Shown piece by piece: positions 6,160 through 11,247 of a DNA stretch of 11,247 bases (positions within the stretch are counted from its first letter, which is position 1; each line of letters starts with the position of its first letter). The notes beneath the pieces are model-generated. The model did not search any database. It was given only the letters and a program-made list of their open reading frames with translations, and was not told the origin of the DNA. A program made the translations under genes and the position numbers. Location: assembly GCA_021199975.1 (NCBI GenBank), contig JAJQHF010000141.1, forward strand, positions 1-11,247, in the 5' to 3' direction. This DNA comes from Candidatus Gastranaerophilales bacterium. GTDB taxonomy: Bacteria; Cyanobacteriota; Vampirovibrionia; Gastranaerophilales; Gastranaerophilaceae.

Positions 6160-7458
6160 ATGAATTTATTAGAAGAAAAAGGTATTCCGATAGAAAAACA
6201 AATACGCACCTGGCATGATATTGTCAGACGTCCTTTTAATAGAATGGAAGCGGATTGTTATACAAGAACAAGACAAATCCTTATGAACGGTATTGAAACA
6301 GAAGCTTGGAGTTTCAAACATTGTTTTGTAAGAAAATCACAGGATAAAGAACTGAATAAACTTCTTGTAAATATAAGAAGAATAGAAGATATGCAGCAAA
6401 CAACAGTTAATTGGCTTTCTCCCGTTAATCAAACCGTTTTGGATACAACCTTAGGTTATGAACAGGTAGCTGTAGATTTAACTGCCTGGCTTGCTCAAAA
6501 TGAACCTGATGATTACGTAAAAGAAACATTTGATTTCGGATTATTGGAGGATTTTGACCATTTATACCGATATTCTCAATTTGCTTATTTAATTGAAGAA
6601 ACCGATCCTAATGAAATAGTACAGCATATGACGGATGTAGTTATAGGGCGTCCTACCCAAAATCATCATAATGATAATAAAATAAGAATTAGAAAACCAT
6701 ATGATAAAGATAAAGCCTCTCCGACAACCAAGGTAAATATTTTAACTTTAATTTCAGGGGAACAGCAGACACACAATTATTATGCTGAGCATGGTTTTAT
6801 GTACGGAAATACGGATTTAAAACGTCTATATGCAGAAATATGCGACGTAGAGGAAGAACACGTTACCATGTATGAAACACTTGTTGACCCGAATGAAACA
6901 ATGCTTGAAAAATGGCTTGTACACGAATTTACAGAAGCCTGCAACTACTATAACTGCTATAAAGATGAACCTGATGAAAGATTAAAACTTATATGGGAAG
7001 AATTTACTCAAATGGAAATAGGGCATCTTCAAGCTGCCGCAGAAATATTCAAGAAAACAGAAAAAAGAGATCCTGAAGAAGTCATAGGGAAAGAAGTTGT
7101 TCTGCCTTGCCATTTTGAATCTCAAAAGAAATATGTGACGAACATCCTTGAAAATGAAGTTGATAAAAGACTCAGCGAAGATGAAGGATATTTAAAAATA
7201 AATGAATTACCCAAAGATTGGGCAAGCTACAAAGTACAGGAAACTGCTGCAAAAGACGGTGCACCGTCAGAACAAGCCATAAGGCTTTCTGCAAAATCAA
7301 TAGGCAGAGATATTGCCTGTGCAGATGAAAAACTGCTTAAAAAACAAACTGACCTGTTAGAAAGAGGTCTTGAAAAGGAAGCGCAAGCTCCTAATACAAT
7401 ACCTGTTGAAAAATACCAAAAATTTGAAAAAATTCCGCCGCTGGACTTTTTAAATTAA
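6160..7458 (+). CDS. Ferritin-like (rubrerythrin-related) carboxylate-His protein
   Basis: A 432-aa soluble, largely helical, acidic protein. The exact family is not recognised. Three helix pairs carry metal-site-like residues with identical spacing: Glu101 with Asp131xxHis134, Glu201 with Glu231xxHis234, and Glu256 with Glu286xxHis289, each 30 residues from the first Glu to the next carboxylate. The E...ExxH pairs are the signature of ferritin-like diiron four-helix bundles, so residues about 190-295 plausibly form one such bundle. The first pair (about 95-140), with Asp in place of Glu, may belong to an extra or degenerate half. Residues 300-432 are a helical tail with Cys307 and Cys377 and no rubredoxin CxxC. 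AAAGGA (6148-6153) is 6 nt before the ATG. The gene follows the 29-bp inverted repeat and ends just before a strong terminator. Possible roles are iron handling or peroxide reduction; this is inference. Confidence 0.6.
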   Translation: MNLLEEKGIPIEKQIRTWHDIVRRPFNRMEADCYTRTRQILMNGIETEAWSFKHCFVRKSQDKELNKLLVNIRRIEDMQQTTVNWLSPVNQTVLDTTLGYEQVAVDLTAWLAQNEPDDYVKETFDFGLLEDFDHLYRYSQFAYLIEETDPNEIVQHMTDVVIGRPTQNHHNDNKIRIRKPYDKDKASPTTKVNILTLISGEQQTHNYYAEHGFMYGNTDLKRLYAEICDVEEEHVTMYETLVDPNETMLEKWLVHEFTEACNYYNCYKDEPDERLKLIWEEFTQMEIGHLQAAAEIFKKTEKRDPEEVIGKEVVLPCHFESQKKYVTNILENEVDKRLSEDEGYLKINELPKDWASYKVQETAAKDGAPSEQAIRLSAKSIGRDIACADEKLLKKQTDLLERGLEKEAQAPNTIPVEKYQKFEKIPPLDFLN

Positions 7459-7470
7459 AATATAATTTTA

Positions 7471-7513
7471 AAACATCGTACATATACTTTAACAATATGT
7501 ACGATGTTTTTTT
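7471..7513 (+). terminator. Rho-independent terminator
   Basis: A perfect 15-bp stem (AAACATCGTACATAT at 7471-7485 with its complement at 7495-7509) closes a 9-nt loop and runs into seven T (7507-7513). It begins 12 nt after the ferritin-like stop codon. It closes the upstream unit and separates it from the TPR-dusB group. Confidence 0.93.
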
Positions 7514-7614
7514 AAATAAATATTTTTTTATAATGCCCGTGAGTTAATATGCTTTTCTGATGTAAATTTATTATACCTTTTTATTTGTTACTGCTATATG
7601 AATATTTTTAAAAT

Positions 7615-7623
7615 TGTTATAAA
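7615..7623 (+). promoter_or_regulatory. Extended -10 promoter candidate for the TPR-dusB unit
   Basis: TGTTATAAA at 7615-7623 fits an extended -10 (TGnTATAAT with one mismatch). It lies 28 nt before the TPR gene start and downstream of the terminator, where a new promoter is needed. No convincing -35 is seen at 17 nt, in keeping with an extended -10 type. AT-richness makes chance matches common. Confidence 0.35.
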
Positions 7624-7651
7624 ATAATTCAATACAGAGGAGAAAAACTAT

Positions 7652-9763
7652 ATGAAACAATTATTATTTCTGTTTGTTTGTATTTTGCTTTTTCAAACTT
7701 CTATTTATGCTGAAACTGTATATGATGAAAATTATCAGGAAAACCCTAATTACCTTCAAGGTTTAAAATATCTTGAAAGTTCACAATATTCAAGTGCAAT
7801 AAATGAATTCAGAAAAGCAATAAGAGAAAACCCCGATGACAGCTCCTCTTTAATAGGTTTGTCAAACGCATATAACAGCCGTGCTCAATATTATAATAAT
7901 ACGGCAAAGTCAACGGATAAAGCTGTTTCTGATATAAAATCAGCATTATTTTACATAAAATATTTTCCTTCAAATAATGCGAATGTTATTTCAAAAAGTT
8001 CAATAGATGCAATGGAAAAAAATCTTTTAATACTTGAACCGTCACTTACGGATGAGCAGAGATATAAAACGGCTAAAGCATCAAGAACAAAAGGGGAATT
8101 TGCTTCTTCTGCCTATGATTTTTATATGTTGTTAAATAACCCGCAATACAAAGCGGAGGCAAACAGCTCAATCGGGGATATATATAAAATACTTAACAGA
8201 CCCGATAAATCTTTAACTTTTTACAGAAATTCTCTTGCTGTTGATTCAAACAATACGGAGGTTCATTTAAAACTTGCAAGAGTTTATGAACAACTTAATG
8301 ATTTTTCATCAGCATTAAAAGAGTATAGTTATGCTCTAAATACTTCTTCCGAGCGAGAAGATATTTTATCTTCCCTTGAAAGAATTTGGCAGAAAAAAGT
8401 GGATGAAAGCCCGAAAGATGCGGAATCACATGCTAACTTAGGTGTTATTTACCAAAAACAAAAGAGGTATTCGGAGGCGCTTGCGGAATACAAAAAAGCA
8501 GAAGCTCTAAATCCTGCAAATATTAATACAAAAATCAATATAGGTACATTGTATCAAGAGCAAAAAAAATATAATGATGCTTTAAATACATATAATTCAA
8601 TTCTTCAAATGCAGCCGCAAAATGTAAATGTTATGGTTTATAAAGCAGAGTGTTTGAAGGAATTAAAACGTGACAGCGAAGCTGTTTCAGTCTATAAAGC
8701 AGCTTTGAATTTAAATCCTAAAAATGCGGCTGCAAAAGCTGAACTGTTTGAACTTTTGAAAAATACTATGCCTGCAGAAGAAGTGCTTGACTTCTTATAT
8801 AAAAATATTCAAAATTCACCTATGAATGCAGATTCATACTATGAATTTGCTTACGAACTTCATAAAGCCGATAAAATTGATGATGCAATTGTTTATTATC
8901 TTCAAACTATTAAACTTGATAAAAATAAGATTGATGCGTATGTAAATTTATCACAAGCATACAGACAAAAGAAAAGGTATAATGAAGCGTACGATATAAT
9001 TGTAAAAGCTAAAGCACTGCAGCCTGATAATGAACTTGTACAAAAACAATATGAGCTTGTTCAAAATGAATTTGCGGCAAATAATTATAATATTGCTTCC
9101 AATTCTTTTCAAAGCGGAAATTATCAAAAAGCTATAGCCGAATATATGAAAATTAATCCTCCTACGGCAGAATCTTTAATCGGTATAGCGGCTTCATATC
9201 AATCTTTAAATGACAATGAAAAAGCAATTGAATATTATAAAAAAGCCCTTGAAAAGGATAATAATTCTGATATACCGTATTACATTGCGGCAATATACGC
9301 TAATATTAACAATTTTGAACAGGCTGAAATATATTCAAATATGGCATTAAGCAAAAATTCTTCAAACTCTCAGGCTAAAGAATTAGCGGATTATATAAAA
9401 GCGAAGCAAAATGAAAATTTGTTAACTCAGGCAGTTCAATTGTATGATGAGAAAAAATATAATGATGCCGTTGCCATATTTGACAAGGTTCTTAAAAGCT
9501 CCCCTGATAATGCGTCTGTATACTATTACAGGGCTTTATCTTTTGACGCATTAAATAATTATCAAAAAGCAATTGCCGATTATAAATCAACTCTTAAATA
9601 TGCGCCTGATATGATTATTGCATACTATTCTCTCGGTGTTGATTATGATATGCTGGATAACTATCAATCAGCGAAACATAATTATCAAAAATATGTTGAA
9701 TTATGCAGTGAAGACAATGACTACAAAAAATATGCAGAATCACGAATAAATGAGATTAAATAA
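7652..9763 (+). CDS. Secreted or periplasmic tetratricopeptide-repeat (TPR) protein
   Basis: A 703-aa protein beginning with a classical signal peptide: MK, a hydrophobic core (residues 4-14), and a probable cleavage after TSIYA (Ala20). There is no lipobox, so the product is exported, not lipid-anchored. The rest is about a dozen 34-residue TPR units, clearest at about 31-64, 193-226, 248-349 (three consecutive), 384-451, 500-567 and 584-684. They show the usual pattern of small residues at positions 8 and 20 and Pro near 32 (for example SPKDAESHANLGVIYQKQKR at 243-262). TPR arrays are protein-docking scaffolds; no enzymatic domain is seen. GAGGAG is 9 nt before the ATG. The stop TAA overlaps the dusB ATG by one base, so the two are co-translated, although their functions are not obviously related. 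Confidence 0.93.
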   Translation: MKQLLFLFVCILLFQTSIYAETVYDENYQENPNYLQGLKYLESSQYSSAINEFRKAIRENPDDSSSLIGLSNAYNSRAQYYNNTAKSTDKAVSDIKSALFYIKYFPSNNANVISKSSIDAMEKNLLILEPSLTDEQRYKTAKASRTKGEFASSAYDFYMLLNNPQYKAEANSSIGDIYKILNRPDKSLTFYRNSLAVDSNNTEVHLKLARVYEQLNDFSSALKEYSYALNTSSEREDILSSLERIWQKKVDESPKDAESHANLGVIYQKQKRYSEALAEYKKAEALNPANINTKINIGTLYQEQKKYNDALNTYNSILQMQPQNVNVMVYKAECLKELKRDSEAVSVYKAALNLNPKNAAAKAELFELLKNTMPAEEVLDFLYKNIQNSPMNADSYYEFAYELHKADKIDDAIVYYLQTIKLDKNKIDAYVNLSQAYRQKKRYNEAYDIIVKAKALQPDNELVQKQYELVQNEFAANNYNIASNSFQSGNYQKAIAEYMKINPPTAESLIGIAASYQSLNDNEKAIEYYKKALEKDNNSDIPYYIAAIYANINNFEQAEIYSNMALSKNSSNSQAKELADYIKAKQNENLLTQAVQLYDEKKYNDAVAIFDKVLKSSPDNASVYYYRALSFDALNNYQKAIADYKSTLKYAPDMIIAYYSLGVDYDMLDNYQSAKHNYQKYVELCSEDNDYKKYAESRINEIK

Positions 9764-10752
9764 TGACTTTAACATCAAAAACAGCTAAGCTTAAAATAGG
9801 AGATTTAACATTAAACAGTATAGTTTCATCAGCTCCTTTAGCAGGGATAACGGACTTCGTATTAAGACAGCTTATAAGAAAATATTCCTCTTCTTGTCTT
9901 TTAACTACGGAAATGATTAGTTCTGAAGCTTTAGTTCAAAAACCGGACAGCAATATTTCTGTATCAAATGAAAAAGATACCCCGATAGCTTTTCAAATAG
10001 AAGGACATAAACCTGATTTAATGGCAAAAGCTGCTAAAATATCGGAACATAAAGCTTCAATAATAGATATTAACATGGGCTGCCCCATAAATAAAATTGT
10101 TAAAGGAAATGACGGTTGTTCTTTAATGAAGAATCCCGAACTTGCAAAAGATATTGTGACGGCTGTCAAAAATACGGTAAAAATACCTGTAACATGCAAA
10201 TTTCGGTTAGGGTGGAGCCAAGATACAAAAAATTTTATAGAATTTGCACAAAAAATGCAAGAAGCAGGTGCTGATGCGGTTACCGTTCATGCCAGATTTC
10301 GCAGTCAATTATATTCAGGAAATGCAGATTGGGCGGAACTTTCAAAATTAAGAGGAGAAATTGATATCCCGTACTTTGCAAATGGTGATATTACAAGCCC
10401 CGAAAGTGCAAAAAAATGTCTTGAAATTTCAAAAGCAGACGGAGTTGCAATAGGAAGAGCTGTTATGGGAGATTTATCTTTAATCGGCAGAATTGAAAAA
10501 TATTTAAATGAAGGTATCTTAATTAAAGAACCCTCTTTAAACGAAAAGCTTTCAATGCTGAAAAATCACCTTGATTTTGAAATAAAGTTCAGAGGAGAAG
10601 AACAGGGAATTAAATTTTTCAGAAAATTCTATCCCTGCTATATCAAAAACATATTTGGCGGCGCCGAATACAGGCATAAATTAGTAACAGAATTGAACTA
10701 TGATAATATAATATCAATACTAAATGAGATTTCTCAAAATAATGGAAACTGA
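9763..10752 (+). CDS. dusB: tRNA-dihydrouridine synthase (DusB/NifR3 family)
   Basis: A 329-aa flavoenzyme that reduces specific uridines in the tRNA D-loop to dihydrouridine, using FMN and NADPH. The TIM barrel opens with the FMN-binding SSAPLAGITD (22-31). The catalytic Cys107 lies in DINMGCP (102-108). Lys146 (VTCKFRLGW) and His176 (VHARFRSQLYSG) are the expected FMN/phosphate and RNA contacts. NGD (207-209) and IGRAVMGD (230-237) close the FMN phosphate site. The C-terminal helical domain (about 250-329) binds tRNA. Length is normal. The usual Gly of the VHGRTR motif is Ala177 here. The ATG overlaps the TPR stop, with no clear Shine-Dalgarno of its own, implying coupling. The end overlaps the next gene by 11 nt. 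Confidence 0.96.
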   Translation: MTLTSKTAKLKIGDLTLNSIVSSAPLAGITDFVLRQLIRKYSSSCLLTTEMISSEALVQKPDSNISVSNEKDTPIAFQIEGHKPDLMAKAAKISEHKASIIDINMGCPINKIVKGNDGCSLMKNPELAKDIVTAVKNTVKIPVTCKFRLGWSQDTKNFIEFAQKMQEAGADAVTVHARFRSQLYSGNADWAELSKLRGEIDIPYFANGDITSPESAKKCLEISKADGVAIGRAVMGDLSLIGRIEKYLNEGILIKEPSLNEKLSMLKNHLDFEIKFRGEEQGIKFFRKFYPCYIKNIFGGAEYRHKLVTELNYDNIISILNEISQNNGN

Positions 10753-11002
10753 AAAAAATTATTATGTATATTTAATTCTAACTGTAAATAATAAATTATA
10801 TTGCGGTTATACAGATAATGTTGAAAAAAGATATAAATTACATTTCGAAGGCAAAGGCGCTAAATTTACTAAAGCAAACAAACCATTAAAGCTTGTTTAT
10901 ACAAAAGAATTTAAAACAAAGCAGGAAGCACAAAAAGAAGAATACAGAATTAAGCAGCTTACAAGAAAGCAAAAAGAACTGCTTTATAGTACTTTTATTT
11001 AA
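10742..11002 (+). CDS. Small GIY-YIG domain protein (UPF0213/YhbQ type)
   Basis: An 86-aa protein made up of a single GIY-YIG nuclease-fold domain. The motif appears as YVYLI (8-12) and YCGYT (20-24), followed by the conserved Arg30, His34, GKGAKFT (37-43) and P48. The catalytic-type Glu is in EAQKEEYRIKQLTR (62-75), matching the compact UPF0213 family. Members are structure-related to UvrC and homing nucleases; the cellular role is poorly defined, probably DNA structure or repair. The ATG at 10742 is chosen over one at 10724 because family members start just before the YVY strand. It overlaps the dusB end by 11 nt with no good Shine-Dalgarno, so translation likely depends on ribosomes finishing dusB. 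Confidence 0.93.
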   Translation: METEKNYYVYLILTVNNKLYCGYTDNVEKRYKLHFEGKGAKFTKANKPLKLVYTKEFKTKQEAQKEEYRIKQLTRKQKELLYSTFI

Positions 11003-11020
11003 TTTTTAATCTAATCTAGT

Positions 11021-11160
11021 GTCGCATTCTGCCGCCTATGTGTCTTTGATTTTGATGTTTTCAGGCAAGCCGCATACTATGCTCCGCTGCCGTATAATTA
11101 TGTCCTCACTTACTCGGATTTTACCCTTGCGCAAAATCCGCTCCTCTCCGCCACAAAAAT
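11021..11160. repeat. GC-rich, hairpin-forming intergenic island (possible dispersed repeat)
   Basis: This 140-bp stretch is about 47% GC (66 of 140 bases by hand count) between AT-rich flanks. It contains a CGGATTTT/AAAATCCG stem (11115-11122 with 11133-11140, 10-nt loop) and a near-palindrome around GCATACTATGC (about 11072-11082). No T tract marks it as a terminator for the gene ending at 11002. A 36-codon frame (11055-11165) crosses it but has no ribosome site and an unusual composition. It may be a repeat element, the edge of a mobile element, or a structured RNA. Its identity is not recognised. Confidence 0.45.
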
Positions 11161-11247
11161 ATTAAGTTTTATAAACATAAGTTTTTCTCACTATTTAAAT
11201 AATTTTTGGCAGATTTTTGCATGAGTATATTTTTTTCAGTCAATTTT

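Noticed and set aside
9993..10199. Minus-strand open frame inside dusB
   Set aside because: It is antisense to the conserved catalytic region of dusB and has no independent support.
10724..10741. Earlier ATG for the GIY-YIG gene
   Set aside because: It adds six residues not expected in the family and has no ribosome site.
11055..11165. 36-codon open frame across the GC-rich island
   Set aside because: No ribosome site, Arg/Ser/Pro-rich composition unlike neighbouring genes; more likely a by-product of the repeat.
1..11247. CRISPR array, complete insertion sequence, or toxin-antitoxin pair
   Set aside because: No regularly spaced direct repeats, transposase or paired small toxin/antitoxin genes are visible; the Fic protein has its inhibitory motif in the same chain, so no separate antitoxin is required.

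Overview
This is an AT-rich bacterial window: coding DNA is roughly 30% GC, with runs of A/T between genes. Codon choice, Shine-Dalgarno sites, an elongator tRNA-Met without an encoded CCA, and a secreted TPR protein all fit a low-GC bacterium. A gut-type Gastranaerophilales/Vampirovibrionia or Firmicutes-like host would be compatible, but this is a weak guess and no marker here settles the taxon.

Left part, minus strand (1-4198): a type I restriction-modification operon read right to left as hsdM (methylase), hsdS (specificity subunit), a Fic-family protein, and the first 31 codons of what is probably hsdR, cut by the window edge. hsdM and hsdS are 1 nt apart. fic and hsdR share one base (TAATG), so their translation is probably coupled. 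A 187-nt gap between hsdS and fic holds a strong internal promoter and an array of five related 10-bp boxes. Two inverted pairs in the array have identical geometry, and one box lies on the -35 element. This suggests that fic-hsdR expression is controlled separately from hsdMS, possibly by the winged-helix tail of Fic itself.

Middle (4199-4703): an intergenic stretch with no convincing gene, then an elongator tRNA-Met on the minus strand whose 3' end faces the restriction operon, then a divergent start region.

Right part, plus strand (4704-11002): a probable (beta/alpha)8-barrel protein with a degenerate alpha-amylase-like (GH13) signature; a 29-bp near-perfect inverted repeat; a ferritin-like protein with three carboxylate/ExxH half-sites; a clear intrinsic terminator; then a tightly packed set of secreted TPR protein, dusB (tRNA-dihydrouridine synthase) and a small GIY-YIG protein, each overlapping the next. 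The window ends in a 140-bp island that is visibly GC-richer (about 47%) and able to form hairpins. It is not obviously coding and may be a dispersed repeat.

The points most worth a second look are the Fic gene embedded in the type I R-M operon with its box array, the long hairpin between the barrel and ferritin-like genes, and the two unusual proteins that flank it.
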